From Candidatus Steffania adelgidicola (GTDB lineage Bacteria; Pseudomonadota; Gammaproteobacteria; Enterobacterales; Enterobacteriaceae): a stretch of DNA of 64,000 nt. The stretch spans positions 1,050,346-1,114,345 of the forward strand of contig NZ_CP045889.1 in NCBI RefSeq assembly GCF_020541225.1, in the 5' to 3' direction. The translations under genes and the position numbers were made by a program. Of this stretch, positions 48,816-60,999 are shown in pieces. The notes beneath the pieces are model-generated. The model worked only from the letters and a program-made list of their open reading frames with translations. It was not told where the DNA came from and did not search any database. Numbering within the stretch: position 1 is the first letter of the stretch; every line of letters begins with the position of its first letter.

Positions 48816-50267
48816 ATGCATTTTCGCACCATAACTCGCATAGTGGGTCTCCTCGTTATCTTGTTTTCTATAACAATGATTATTCCTGGTCTCGTAGCCT
48901 TACTCTATAGAGATGGAGCGGGCCGTGCTTTTACACAAACATTTTTTTGTGCACAAACAATTGGACTCTTCCTGTGGTTACCCAATCGTCGACAAAAAAA
49001 TGAGTTAAAATCTCGTGAGGGATTTCTCATTGTAGTGCTATTTTGGACCGTTTTAGGAAGCGTTGGTGCTTTACCATTTTTATTTGTCGAATGTCCTAGT
49101 CTATCGATTACTGATGCATTTTTTGAATCGTTTTCAGGCCTGACGACTACCGGTGCTACTGCGTTAATCGGGCTGGATGCCTTACCTCACGCTATTTTAT
49201 TTTATCGACAAATGTTGCAGTGGTTTGGTGGTATGGGCATCATTGTTTTAGCTGTAGCTATCCTACCGATTCTAGGCGTTGGCGGGATGCAATTGTACCG
49301 AGCAGAAATACCTGGTCCACTAAAAGACAATAAAATGCGTCCTCGCATCGCCGATACCGCCAAGACTTTATGGTTAATCTATGTAGCCTTAACGGTTACC
49401 TGTGCGATCGCGCTTTGGGCTGCGGGTATGTCAGTATTCGATGCAATCAGTCATAGCTTTTCTACGATTGCTATCGGTGGTTTTTCCACCCACGACGCCA
49501 GTATTAAATACTACCATAGCCCACTCATTAATACAATTATTGCTATATTTTTACTAATATCTGGTTGTAACTATGGTCTCCATTTTTCTGCTCTTAGTAA
49601 CTATAATCTCAGCGTCTATAGGCGAGATCCTGAATTTTTTATGTTTATTTCCATACAGTTAACACTGGTTGTTTTTTGCATTTTAATTCTCTGGTGGCAT
49701 AATGTATACGCTACTAGCCTGACTACTCTAAATCAGGCGTTTTTTCAAGTGGTATCTATGGCGACTACCGCTGGATTTAGCACCGATAGTATTGCTAATT
49801 GGCCATTATGTTTACCAATATTACTCCTCTGCTCAGCATTTATCGGTGGTTGCGCCGGTTCTACTGGCGGCGGATTAAAGGTAATTCGCATTCTATTGCT
49901 TTACTTACAGGGTTCACGAGAACTAAAACGCTTAGTTCACCCCAACGCGGTTTACACTATTAAGTTAGGTAATCGAGCACTGCCTGATCGGATTCTAGAG
50001 GCGGTATGGGGTTTTTTCTCTGCGTATGCGCTTGTGTTTATTGTCAGTATTCTAGCGGTTATAGCCACTGGTATTGATGAATATTCTGCATTTTCAGCGG
50101 TGGTAGCAACGCTGAATAACCTTGGACCCGGTTTGGGTGTGGTAGCTGATAACTTTGCCTCCATGAATGCAGTAGCAAAATGGATTCTTATCCTAACTAT
50201 GCTCTGCGGACGTTTGGAAGTATTTACTTTATTGGTGCTATTCACGCCTACTTTTTGGCGTGAATAA
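48816..50267 (+). CDS. trkH: Trk system potassium uptake protein TrkH
   Basis: Potassium-translocating inner-membrane subunit. 483 residues, same as E. coli. Four pore-loop repeats each carry the selectivity-filter glycine: TTTGAT near residue 112, AIGGFST near 222, TTAGFSTD near 316 and NLGPGLG near 435. KDNKMRPRIADTAKTLW and GGCAGSTGGGLKVIR are typical. AAGGA precedes the ATG. TrkH needs the cytosolic TrkA (not in the window) for gating. Followed by a hemG relic, as E. coli trkH is followed by hemG. Confidence 0.97.
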   Translation: MHFRTITRIVGLLVILFSITMIIPGLVALLYRDGAGRAFTQTFFCAQTIGLFLWLPNRRQKNELKSREGFLIVVLFWTVLGSVGALPFLFVECPSLSITDAFFESFSGLTTTGATALIGLDALPHAILFYRQMLQWFGGMGIIVLAVAILPILGVGGMQLYRAEIPGPLKDNKMRPRIADTAKTLWLIYVALTVTCAIALWAAGMSVFDAISHSFSTIAIGGFSTHDASIKYYHSPLINTIIAIFLLISGCNYGLHFSALSNYNLSVYRRDPEFFMFISIQLTLVVFCILILWWHNVYATSLTTLNQAFFQVVSMATTAGFSTDSIANWPLCLPILLLCSAFIGGCAGSTGGGLKVIRILLLYLQGSRELKRLVHPNAVYTIKLGNRALPDRILEAVWGFFSAYALVFIVSILAVIATGIDEYSAFSAVVATLNNLGPGLGVVADNFASMNAVAKWILILTMLCGRLEVFTLLVLFTPTFWRE

Positions 50268-50288
50268 TGCTAGGTGAAATCTGAAAAA

Positions 50289-50760
50289 CTTTAAGTCTCT
50301 ACTATACTCTGACAATCTAATATATAAAGTTTCTTATCTCATTACAACTAACCGTATTAATTTCCACAAATATCATTCAGAAAATCTGTATCTTTTGAAA
50401 GATTTCAATACTTAAGTGGTATTAGGAAGATTCTCATTCAGATACCGATGTTTTTGGATGAAAAATATTTCTTTCCTATTTTTGCAGAAAGCTTAACAAC
50501 AGTTAATTCTCATAAAAACAATTCCAATTTATTTGAGTCTTGTATTATCCGTATTCTCTCCATGTTAAATAGGGGATAATCGGGAACATAACCAGCAAGA
50601 TTGCTGTTAATACTTCAGAAAAAATTCTTGCCTTTGTATCAATTTCATTCTCTTCATCGCGATCGATATCAGTTCTATAATCGACTTAATACAACGATAA
50701 CTATATCCCAAATCAAATTCTTTTAGCGCTTTATCACTTACATTATTCTAATTAAGGTAC
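50289..50760 (+). pseudogene. hemG: hemG relic (protoporphyrinogen oxidase)
   Basis: E. coli has hemG directly after trkH. Here KTLSLYYTLT at about 50289 resembles the HemG start (KTLILFSTRD) without its ATG, and HRDRYQFYNRLNTTIT near 50660 resembles its ALRYPRYRWYDRFM segment. Frameshifts and stops lie between. The identity leans on position plus two weak matches. Confidence 0.4.
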
Positions 50761-52596
50761 AGCACACTCGATCTTTTAGACGTATGCCTTATGTTTTATG
50801 ATTTATATTTTATGTTTTATTTTACTGTGTCAGATGAGAAAAATATCTTTATAGGGTATAAATTACTGCCCGTTCGTTCAGTACACACTGTATGATTTTT
50901 TTTTGATTTTGTTTGTCTTTTATTTTTTGTTTTTTTATTTTTTATCGATTTCATTTTCATTCAGACCTATAGTCTATAAATACAATTTCTCAATATGGAT
51001 CATATCAAGAGACCTTTTATTACGTGTATACATATCCTATTGCTATTTAATCAAACTCAAGTAATTAAATAGATAGTAGACACTACTTATCGACATCTAT
51101 TTTAGATATATCCGATATAAGTTTTTTTTGCACACTGTGTCATTTAGAAAATGACATGCAGTCTGCAGCGTAAAATGATTTTAGAGAATGTTTGGGTCAG
51201 CTTCTCTATCATATTTTCGTGGAAATATGAATCACTATATATATTAATTAAAAATTATTCATATTTAAATCAGTATCTCTGTCAGTATTGACCTTCCCTT
51301 AGCTTCTCGGCTCACTGAAAAGAAATCTTCACCACACTTTTAAAAATATATTTTTAATACGTGTTTGTTAGATAACACAAAGCACATTTATAGTAGTATA
51401 ATGTTTATACTTTCCCCAAAAATAAAATATAATACTGTTTGAAGATAGGTGAACAAGTTTAAATGAAGTAGTTTTATCTAAAAGATTTATTGCACTGTAT
51501 AAACTCTATATCTGAGGATACGAATTCATTATTAGGGGAACAAATTTAATACACATTGCATTATTAATAATGCATGTTATGCAGGAATAGGTTTTTATTT
51601 CATTAAACGCATCTCAGCATTATATTTAGAATACGTAAAGTATTCGGGTATCTAAACCACTTAATTCTTCATGGTTAGAATATCTAACGACTACTAATGA
51701 AATTTTAAAATTCTGCACCATCAGGTTTTACAAAAAACAGAAGACAATATTCTTCCATACTCTCGGTTCATTTTAGCTATATAAAATTCATTTTATTAAC
51801 AATCACCATTTCCAAGAATAGGATTCTTAATTTAAGTAAAAGTGAACTTCTATACAATTCAGCTAAGCATGCGCGGTTCTCATAACCTAAATACTCATAT
51901 CAATAACAAAACAACACGATCATACATTAGTATTGTGCTCATACTCTATGTTTCATATACGTCTCGATTAAAATCGAATCATTTTTAAAAAAAGAATACT
52001 CAATATGAAATCTATAGAAACTTAATAAAACAATCGCTAAAATCATTAAAACATAACATCAAAAATTCAAAATTAACATGCCTGGGTTATATTCAACCGG
52101 ATATGCAGTATCCTAAAGAAGTACACAGGAAAACCTTATACAGCACCTTGCTATACAGCATATATCTATCTTGGTTTAACCAAAATAAAAGGCAATACAT
52201 AAAAGTGTTGTTCTACCTTTGAAATATCCCCCATAATTATCTATTGGATATTAAGTAGATAGGAATTAACAAAGACTGTATTATAGAGACACCACTAAAA
52301 GAACGAAAACAACCACGGACACGAAAACATTCATATAAAATAATATGTTATTATATCCCTAGAGGAGAGAGATGGTTAATCATCTATAGTCAGCGCATAG
52401 ATGATTGCTGAAACAACAGAGTGTCTATTCCCGCATAGAACGTCAATATGCAAAGTATTAATATACTTAATACTAAAAAAAAGAAGTTTTCTTTACTAAT
52501 ATTAAGAAACTGAATTCTTATTTAGTTTTATAAACACTTAATAAAACCTTATCAATTGTATCAAAAGGTATAATCCAGATTCAGGTTGAACCGACA
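50761..52596. other. gene desert
   Basis: About 1.8 kb of AT-rich DNA with no gene. An 18-bp palindrome (51557-51574) is the only structure noted. tatABC, which follow ubiB in E. coli, are not readable. Confidence 0.5.
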
Positions 52597-54221
52597 GGAG
52601 TCTGGTGCGTCTCCAAGCAATAATCCAACTGAGGATAGCAGCCACCATAATCCAGAAAAGCCAGAACCTTTCCATAACTCCGTACATCATTTAAAATATT
52701 CCACTTAGCCATAATATAGAACCTATACCAAATAGAATATAAGATTACCTGTATCGGATGTGATGGATTCGAATTTCCATCGATAAACGCTCGATACTTT
52801 TTTGCAATGTAGGATGCGGTTCAAGCCCACCGTAGATGAGGGCAGGTAATTTTGCTGTCCAATAAGGGCGCCATTTCCTTCAGTGCGCGTAGTATTGCCA
52901 CACAACCTACCTGTTTTCTTTGATGCAATCTTCTAAAAATGGCTTCACTGTTTTCCATAAATCAACCGGGGGATAAATCTCCTTTCCTACACCCTTAACA
53001 TATAAATAGTGTTTTCTGTAATAAAACAAGCTGCGGCTGTACTTTCATATTAAATTGACGAGCAGTATTAAATGAGTTTAGCAATATGTAACCAAATGAA
53101 ATCTCGGTTAAAGGTCTTGTAAACATAGTCTCACAAACGGTACGGATATCAAACTCAAAATCTTCAATATTAGTATCTATCGGTACTCAGACAGAGTCAA
53201 CATGGAGCTATGCTACACTTCGATAATCCCCATTAAAAAGGCGATAAAATTTTCGGCTAGATAGCGCTTATCTTCTTTCTTTAGCGATCCAACAATCCTA
53301 CAGTCTATAGTAATACAATAGGGATTTTCAGGATATTTAAAACTAACAAAAACATTACCAGGATGCATATCTCTATGGAAAAAACCATCACGAAAAACTT
53401 AACTAAAAAAACCTGCACCCCTCGCTCCGCTAGTAGCTTTATATTCGTACCCTACTTCTCAAGCAAGATTATATCGTTAAGCGATACACCATAGACACGC
53501 TCCATGCGCATCATTGTTTTACTGCAATAATCCGGATAAATTTCAGTAATATACAACAATAAAGTACCGTCAAAATTTCGCCGAAGCTGAATGGAATTGG
53601 CTGATTAACCGAGAGATTGAGCTTATCGAGCGGTTTTTTTGTTCTCCATGCCTACTTCTACTGGCTGAAAACGTCACCCATCCAATAGTAAATGCGGAAT
53701 CCAACTAACGCGTCGACATATCAACCGCATATCGGCTTGAATCATCAGAAAAATATCCGGTCGAATTACTTTAATTACTACCTCTTTGCCATTTTTAGCT
53801 AAGCACTATACATCTGGGCAATAGAAGTAGAAGCCAGCGGTTTCTACTGAAAATCATCAAACCAAATTTCAATCGGTTTCCCCATCGACCGTTAAATATA
53901 TGAGTGAACGCAAGCTCCATCAAAGGGCGTTACTTTATCTTGAAGCAGTGCCAACTGAGCCGCAATGGCCGTGGAGCAAATATCGGGGCGAGTTGAAAGC
54001 ATTTGACCAAACTTAATCCATAGTGGTCCTACTTCTTGAAATGCCAGGCGAAAACGCTCACCAATCATACGATGCACATGATTGTTCGGTATCCAGAACA
54101 ACAAATTTCGGCCCACCCGCAGAGGTAAAGTTAACCGCGTTTCAGAAATCAACTCATCGAGACTAAAGCTAAGCATGACATTCATGATCAGATAGAGGGG
54201 TAAAATCTCACCGAATATCAC
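52597..54221 (-). pseudogene. ubiB: ubiB pseudogene (ubiquinone biosynthesis kinase-like protein)
   Basis: UbiB is an ABC1/ADCK-family atypical kinase-like membrane protein needed for ubiquinone synthesis. The first 109 codons are open ([51 protein letters not shown]). Further pieces follow in order but in shifting frames with stops: [15 protein letters not shown] near 53500, HRDMHPGN near 53370, and the C-terminal membrane segment ILSWIIAWRRT near 52610. Almost full length is preserved as DNA, so inactivation came by small mutations rather than deletion. Confidence 0.92.
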
Positions 54222-54227
54222 CTTTTA

Positions 54228-54600
54228 GCCTCTATTTTTCCAGTTGGGGTGATAATTTTTTTTGTCAATTTCATAAGGATGTTTAGTTCCCGGAAAAACC
54301 ACGCTAATTCCAAACTGCAGATATACCTCACCATTCTTTTATTATCATCTTTATCTAGCCAATCTTTAAAAACCACATCGGCTTTTGTAATTGTGTGATG
54401 ACACTACATGAATAAAATTACAGTTATGATGCCTCTGATCCACGTCACTGGTTATTCTATAATATTGCATTTTAGTCTTATTACTCATCGGTTTGAAAAC
54501 CGATTTACATACTGGACATCACCTTCTACATTGAGAAAGAATGGGATACTGATATTATGCAATCGACAGAGTCGTTCTATACATGCAACATGCTAACCTA
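54228..54600 (-). pseudogene. ubiJ: ubiJ (yigP) relic
   Basis: Directly upstream of ubiB on the same strand, where E. coli has ubiJ. Readable pieces: LNVEGDVQYVNRF near 54520, CHHTITKADVVFKDWL near 54390, and LELAWFFRELNILMKLTKKI near 54290, which parallel the E. coli SCP2-like accessory protein in order. Frames are broken. The upstream half is not recognisable. Confidence 0.65.
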
Positions 54601-57349
54601 ACGATTCCTAAATAATGAAATCACTGATCTCTTCCATATAGATAATTCTAGATCCAAACCTTACATTGTAATCCCTCTTTAAAACAGAAATGCTACTGCT
54701 ATCTCTTGATAAAGAAGGCTTTTAAACACGGCTTTTATTATTCTTTTATTAAAAAACATTAAACAACATTTCATATCTCGATTAGGATTTATAAGTATGG
54801 TAAAAAACACCGATAAAACTAATCATAATAAAATATTTAATAGTTTTGAAACCAGTATGCGACATTAATAGAAGAAAATTATTACTAGCTGCCTATTGCA
54901 TAATACGCAGTAGGAAGGAGGTAAAAGAAGTGGAAGAAGCTATAAGCTTTATTTAAGAGCCTACCCCCTGAGGGGAGGAAGCCACCTCAAGTCTAGTAAT
55001 CTTCTAGCTCGCAAGACCTGATATATCAACCCAATCACCTAATCTTTTCCAGTTGAGTTGTATAAAAAACAACCATTCTAAGACCATCAACAATTCCACA
55101 TTAACCTCAACGCCACCTATATTATATAGTATACCGTAGGTATTATAGCTGATTAAAGAATCCCATGAATATAGAATTATGGATATCAACACGCACTACG
55201 TTCCTAACCTTTATTTACTCAGAATAGAAATTTAACAGGAAAGTCACGAATCATAGCTTCCAGATTCAAAACCTTTTAACTATAGTCTACACTATCTCTT
55301 TAGATAATAAAGAGTTTCTACATTCAGTGAGGACTAAAAGAGATCCGATAATTTATCAGAACATATTGTATTGCAACGGAGTAAAAAAAATTCGACAGTA
55401 TCAAGTATATTACTTATGAAACACAAACACTTCAATATATCTTTCCAATATAGAAACAAATTGTCGGAGGCTAAAATCAAATCTGTATTTTTTTTACTGT
55501 TCTCGTCTACATCTTTTTTATTTTTAAAAAAGATGATGAGATACTCTCTAATAATCTTATTTTTCAAAATTTTCTGTATTTTAAAATTTTGATAGCATCA
55601 GGAACAAGAGGCTTGACAACAGTGTATTAATCTAAGCTATAAAACCTCATGGACTCAATATATTTTACTTACTACCCAACTCTCTAAAAGGATTGTATAC
55701 AAATTATATTTTGTACTATGACAGATTAACACAATAGAATTTTACGTTTTAATGGCGACTCTACATTTTAAAAAAATATTATATAAATAAATATCAAATA
55801 GGTAACAAATATTTCTTTTTATCAGTATAATATAGCTATCCATCTACTACCCTAGGAGTAGTAGGTAATAACCATACTATCGTACGACTAATTACGTATA
55901 TCTTTTAAATAAATCCCATAAAATTTAAACCAAGATCTCATATCCTAATATTTTCACAAAAAACTACTTTTTCCAATTTGGAAAACTATTTTTTATTAGA
56001 TTAAAACATCAATCCTCGATTCTTGAACTGTATTTTTTTATACAGATACCTATTGAAAGGATAAAGGTGATTTCCTTACAATCAAAAAATATACGCTCCT
56101 GAAATTAAAGTGCTAGCTCAAATAAAAGAAATCTGATGACAATGTATAGTCATATCTTTTTTTTAAGAAACCATGAGATTTTCCCTAAATAAGATGCTAC
56201 TAGTCTGTAAGACATATAGAAATACTTCTCCTAAACAGTAACTAGATCAGGATCACATCGACATTTAAATAAATAAACACTAAAGTGTCCGTATACATAA
56301 ACATTTTTTTGCTTTTTTCTCTTTCTGGCATCACTCACTATGCCAAGCTAATTAATACCCTTCCCTCTCTAAAACACTTTGTCTTTTATAGAAGAGATTT
56401 TCTATTATAATTATATGGGTTCCAGATAATGCAGAGATGCAATTGTACATTACCTAAGAAGAGACAACGTTGTCATCCATATCTATTGGTCTAATACTCA
56501 ATGGTATTAGACCAAGACGGAGTATCACTCGGGTTTATTTTTCTACAGAGTCTTAGGGATCCTTAAATATCTTTTGATAACTTATATTAATCGATCTTTT
56601 CTATTAGCATACCATGATTTTTTCACTCGATTTAATCGATTTCAAAGGAAATAATGCAAATCTATACCAAATAAAATTACAAAAAAATATATCGCTAATA
56701 TTCTTTGTGTCATTAAAATCACGTCACATCAAATTACTTAACTTTATTTTCTTATGTGTTCAACGATGATGTCGAAAGTTTTAAAACCATATTTTAGAAG
56801 AAATATGCTCATGGTACGATTTTATATCTGTCTTAATATGCCTAACACTCCAATCCATACCTTATACATCTTTTAATAGAGAAATCGAGTCTTTTAATAT
56901 CACTGCAATGGCAAAAGATGTCTTCAAGTACTTTTACTCTGAAGTTAGATATTGCCTGTCCATATTAGTCACTCATTCTATTCGTGCATTATTTATAGTA
57001 TTCACGTCTACTTTTGTAGACAAAGATTAAATATATTTAAAAACAATATTTTCATGCCGATGAAGAATATTCACTACCACGTTATTAATATGCCTTTCTT
57101 TATAATCAGAAAATGCTCACTTTGGTATTGAGCATTAATACACCAGCGCAGACTATAAAAAATCATTACCCGATAAAATATATCTCTCAAAAAATATACC
57201 AACCATTTTGTCAAAAGTGTAAAATTAAGATATATAATTCATAATCTAAAATAATTTAAAATAGATGTGAACACTATCTTGTAATTTTTTATGAGTTTCA
57301 CTATAAAAGTCTAGCAGATAAAAAAGCACCTTGATTATAAAATCATATA
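54601..57349. other. gene desert
   Basis: About 2.7 kb. Short frames of 60-80 codons show no family signature. ubiE would be expected upstream of ubiJ but is not readable. A perfect GGAGG-type site near 54912 and a CCCCTGAGGGG palindrome near 54965 lie in a slightly GC-richer patch. The inverted repeat 56486-56515 is also here. Confidence 0.5.
56486..56515. repeat. perfect 12-bp inverted repeat, 6-nt loop
   Basis: TTGGTCTAATAC at 56486-56497 pairs exactly with 56504-56515. There is no T run on either side and no gene within 800 bp. Confidence 0.6.
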
Positions 57350-58999
57350 TTAGTAACGCCAAGATTTATAACGATTAATTAAAGCATTCGTGGAACTGTC
57401 ATGAGTATCAATGAGCTCATGACTTACTAATTCCGACAAAATACGATTAGCAAGCTGCTTACCTAACTCCACACCCCACTGATCAAAGCTATATATATTA
57501 AATATCACTCCCTGAGTAAAAATTTTATGCTCATATAGGGCAATTAGTGCCCCGAGGCTATGGGGAGTCATTTCACGTAGCAAAATAGAATTACTAGGAC
57601 GATTGCCTTCAAAAACTTTAAAGGGCAAGATAGCCTGAACCTCTTCAGTTAGTTTACCAACAGCGCTGCATTCCTTCTCCACGACTGCACGTGATTTACC
57701 AAAAGCCAAGGCTTCGGTCTGCGCAAAAAAATTAGACAACAGCTTGTCCTGGTGATCAGCAAGAGGATTATGGCTAATTGCAGCAGCGATAAAGTCACAG
57801 GGCACAATTTTAGTACCCTGATGTATAAGTTGATAAAACGCATGCTGTCCATTAGTGCCCGGCTCACCCCAGATAATAGGTCCGGTTTGATAATTAACAA
57901 CATATCCTTTACGATCGACACATTTTCCATTTGATTCCATATTGCCTTGCTGGAAATAAGCTGCTAAACGATGCATATATTGATCATAAGGCAAAATTGC
58001 TTCTGTTTCCATATTGAAAAAATTATTATACCAAATACTAATGAGTGCCAAAAGCACCGGTAAATTCTTATCTAAAGGTGTGGAGGAAAAATGCTGATCC
58101 ATAGTGTGTGCACCGCTAAGTAGTTTTTCAAAATTCTCAAATCCAAGCGAAAGTGCAATTGATAAACCAATAGCAGACCAGAGGGAGTAACGACCGCCTA
58201 CCCAGTCCCAGACCTCAAACATATTTTGAGTATCAATTCCAAATTCTGTTACTGCTTTTGCATTACTAGATAATGCAATAAAATGACAAGCGATACGTTT
58301 CTTATCGAAGGCACTTTTTAAAAACCAATCCCGTGCACTCTGTGCGTTAGTCATAGTTTCCTGAGTAGTAAAAGTTTTAGATGCCACTAAAAACAATGTA
58401 GTCGCTGGATCCAGGTCTTTTATCGTTTCAGCAAGATGTGTCCCATCGATATTAGATACGTAATGCACGTTAAGGTGGTTTTTATAAGGACGCAGTGCCT
58501 CAGTAACCATATAGGGGCCAAGATCTGAACCACCGATACCTATATTAACAATATCAGTGATAGTACGGCCTGTATAACCTTTCCATTCACCATTAATTAC
58601 ACGCTTGCAAAATATTTTCATTTTCCCCAATACTGTATTAACATCTAACATTACATTTTTACCATCTACATTGATTGGGGTATTGCTACGATTCCGCAAT
58701 GCGATATGTAGTACTGCTCGATCCTCCGTGAAATTGATTTTCTCACCCTGAAACATGCTAGCAATAGCATCCTTCAGGCCACACTCCTTCGCCAGCGCCA
58801 ATAATCGCATCATGGTCTCAGCAGTAATGCGATTTTTGGAGTAGTCCACCAGCATATAATCATGAAAGGTTGCTGAAAAAGATAAAAATCGTTCTGAATC
58901 TTGCCTAAATAAATCACTGATCTTCACATCTTTCATTACATCGAAATGTTGTTGCAACACCTTCCAGGCCAAAGTGTGGGTTGGATTAATGTTTTTCAT
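57350..58999 (-). CDS. pgi: glucose-6-phosphate isomerase
   Basis: Interconverts glucose-6-phosphate and fructose-6-phosphate. 549 residues from the ATG at 58999, equal to E. coli Pgi, with AGGAG 8 nt upstream. Signatures: [43 protein letters not shown] (catalytic glutamate), [12 protein letters not shown] (histidine) and [13 protein letters not shown] (lysine). A longer in-frame start 30 nt upstream is not family-like. Divergent from lysC, as in E. coli. Confidence 0.98.
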   Translation of the reverse strand: MKNINPTHTLAWKVLQQHFDVMKDVKISDLFRQDSERFLSFSATFHDYMLVDYSKNRITAETMMRLLALAKECGLKDAIASMFQGEKINFTEDRAVLHIALRNRSNTPINVDGKNVMLDVNTVLGKMKIFCKRVINGEWKGYTGRTITDIVNIGIGGSDLGPYMVTEALRPYKNHLNVHYVSNIDGTHLAETIKDLDPATTLFLVASKTFTTQETMTNAQSARDWFLKSAFDKKRIACHFIALSSNAKAVTEFGIDTQNMFEVWDWVGGRYSLWSAIGLSIALSLGFENFEKLLSGAHTMDQHFSSTPLDKNLPVLLALISIWYNNFFNMETEAILPYDQYMHRLAAYFQQGNMESNGKCVDRKGYVVNYQTGPIIWGEPGTNGQHAFYQLIHQGTKIVPCDFIAAAISHNPLADHQDKLLSNFFAQTEALAFGKSRAVVEKECSAVGKLTEEVQAILPFKVFEGNRPSNSILLREMTPHSLGALIALYEHKIFTQGVIFNIYSFDQWGVELGKQLANRILSELVSHELIDTHDSSTNALINRYKSWRY

Positions 59000-59266
59000 A
59001 ATGAAACTCCTGTTTGGATAATGAATCATCTTATATTTTAAAATTATATCGCTTATCAGCGCTTAAGTTTCAAGAATGAATCCGCTTTATGTAAAAGCGA
59101 TATCAGCCCTGGAAGTAATGTACTGCTATACTAGCAAACTCACTCTCCCTAACTTTCTTTCTTCAAATTACCGGATATTAAAAATCAGATCAGCGATGAT
59201 ACAATCATCAACTATCACATTGACATCACCGTTATTACCCGTTATTTCTAATGGCCTATTGACGCA

Positions 59267-59272
59267 TATAAT
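59267..59272 (+). promoter_or_regulatory. -10 box of lysC promoter
   Basis: TATAAT lies just before the first base of the riboswitch P1 stem (59278), the right distance for a transcription start. The -35 region around 59244-59250 is poor. Confidence 0.5.
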
Positions 59273-59277
59273 GCCTT

Positions 59278-59487
59278 CACCAGAAGAGGCGCGTCGCTCA
59301 GGCAAAGTGTAAAATGAACTGTTATTCTGTATATTCCCGTGATTATACTTCAGGGGGACGATGTCGAGACGATAGCCGATATACGGGCTATCCCGCTATC
59401 GATTAAAAAGGGGCTAAAATCCCCCTGTGTCGTCACCAGAATTGTTCGCCACCAGGCGATTCGGCACGGTAAAGCGCTTCTTGGGTG
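59278..59487 (+). ncRNA. lysine riboswitch (L box) in lysC leader
   Basis: Recognised by its core words, close to the E. coli lysC leader: CACCAGAAGAGGCGCG at the 5' end (59278), CTTCAGGGGG and GTCGAGACGAT in the middle, AAGGGGCTAAAATCCCC and GTCGTCACCAGAA, then CTTCTTGGGTG (59477-59487). P1 forms between CACC-AGAAG and CTTCT-TG-GGTG. The aptamer would bind lysine and lower lysC expression. The downstream segment CTCGTG (59533-59538) can pair with CACGAG (59580-59585) over the lysC ribosome site, with a GATGTCAT/ATGACATC hairpin (59556-59576) inside, suggesting translational control. Confidence 0.88.
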
Positions 59488-59597
59488 TACCGTAGACAAC
59501 TTCTACGCCTGCTCCCTGTTTCCCGCGCTTGACTCGTGCCTGGTCTGTTATCATTGATGTCATCAACCATGACATCTGACACGAGGCATTTTTAGGC

Positions 59598-60962
59598 ATG
59601 TCAAACAACTCCGCCACTCCCCTGCTGCGGGTGGCTAAATTCGGCGGCACCAGTGTAGCTGATTTCGATGCAATGACCCGCAGTGCAGATATTATCTTAG
59701 CCAATCCTACGGTACGTCTAGTAGTGCTTTCTGCCTCAGCTGGCGTCACGAATGTGTTAGTCGCGCTCTCAGAAGGTCAAGAATCAGAGCGTCGTGCTTA
59801 CTATCTAGAGGAAATTCGACGCATTCAATATGGCATTATTAATTGTCTGCCAGAACAGGTATCGATTCACGAAGAGATTGAACGGATGATTGATAATATC
59901 GGCATGCTTGCTGAAGCTGCGGGTCTCGCAAGGTCCCTTGCATTGACCGATGAATTAGTCAGCCACGGCGAATTAATGTCAACTCTTCTTTTTGTGGAAG
60001 TTCTACATCAGCGCGGTGTAGAGGCCACATGGTTTGACGTACGTAAAGTTATGCGAACTAATGATCAATTCGGACGCGCTGAACCGGATAGCCAAATACT
60101 TAAAACGCAAGCATGCACCCTGCTGCTACCTCGTCTAAAAAAAGAACTCATCATTACTCAAGGTTTTATCGGCAGCGAGGCTGCGGGGCGCACTACTACC
60201 CTCGGTCGTGGTGGCAGCGACTATACTGCAGCGTTACTAGGAGAAGCGTTAGAGGCAGGACGCATTGATATTTGGACTGACGTACCGGGTATTTATACCA
60301 CTGATCCGCGCGTCGTGCCACAGGCTAAGCGGATCGACGAAATCAGCTTTGAAGAAGCAGCTGAAATGGCTACATTTGGAGCTAAAATTCTGCATCCAGC
60401 AACATTACTACCGGCGGTACGCAGCGGAATTCTAGTATTCGTGGGTTCAAGCAAAGATCCTGAGGCCGGTAATACTCTCGTTTATAACCACACCGAAAAT
60501 CCTCCACTATTTAGAGCCCTAGCCTTGCGCCGACGGCAGACGCTATTAATACTACATAGTCTCAATATGCTGCATGCCCGGGGTTTTCTAGCAGAGGTCT
60601 TTAATATTCTGGCACGACACGCGATTTCAGTAGATCTCATAACTACCTCTGAAGTGAGTGTGGCACTTACGATGGATACCACCGGTTCTACGACTACCGG
60701 TGCCACTCTATTAACAACAGAATTGCTAGCGGAACTCTCCGCTTTATGCCGCGTAGAGGTAGAAAAAAATCTAGCGTTAGTTGCATTAATTGGTAATAAA
60801 TTGTCACAGGCTTGCGGGGTAGGAAAAGAAGTCTTCAGCGTTTTAGATGCTTTTAATATCCGACTTATCTGCTATGGGGCCAGTAGTCATAATCTCTGTC
60901 TTCTAGTGCCAGGTGCTGACGCTGAGCAAGTCGTTCGAACTCTTCACGAGGCACTATTCTAA
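59598..60962 (+). CDS. lysC: lysine-sensitive aspartokinase III
   Basis: Phosphorylates aspartate, the first step towards lysine, diaminopimelate, threonine and methionine. 454 residues (E. coli 449, extra at the N-terminus). The kinase domain has KFGGTSVADF near residue 14, GFIGSEAAGRTTTLGRGGSD and DVPGIYTTDPRVV. Two C-terminal ACT domains carry the lysine-binding HSLNMLHARGFLAEVF, SVDLITTSEVSVALTMDTT and VGKEVFSVLDAF. ACGAGG lies 11 nt before ATG. Control is twofold: riboswitch on the mRNA, lysine inhibition of the enzyme. It is the LysC rather than ThrA/MetL type, as no dehydrogenase domain follows. Confidence 0.97.
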   Translation: MSNNSATPLLRVAKFGGTSVADFDAMTRSADIILANPTVRLVVLSASAGVTNVLVALSEGQESERRAYYLEEIRRIQYGIINCLPEQVSIHEEIERMIDNIGMLAEAAGLARSLALTDELVSHGELMSTLLFVEVLHQRGVEATWFDVRKVMRTNDQFGRAEPDSQILKTQACTLLLPRLKKELIITQGFIGSEAAGRTTTLGRGGSDYTAALLGEALEAGRIDIWTDVPGIYTTDPRVVPQAKRIDEISFEEAAEMATFGAKILHPATLLPAVRSGILVFVGSSKDPEAGNTLVYNHTENPPLFRALALRRRQTLLILHSLNMLHARGFLAEVFNILARHAISVDLITTSEVSVALTMDTTGSTTTGATLLTTELLAELSALCRVEVEKNLALVALIGNKLSQACGVGKEVFSVLDAFNIRLICYGASSHNLCLLVPGADAEQVVRTLHEALF

Positions 60963-60977
60963 AAATTAATACCACAT

Positions 60978-60999
60978 CCCCCTCCCTAGCAGGAGGGGG
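60978..60999 (+). terminator. hairpin after lysC
   Basis: CCCCCTCC pairs with GGAGGGGG across a 6-nt loop, 15 nt after the lysC stop. No T run follows, so termination, if any, is not classical; it could protect the mRNA 3' end. Confidence 0.5.

Noticed and set aside
52780..52800. GGATTCGAATTTCC, considered as a tRNA T-arm
   Set aside because: It lies within the ubiB pseudogene, and no acceptor or anticodon stem can be built around it.
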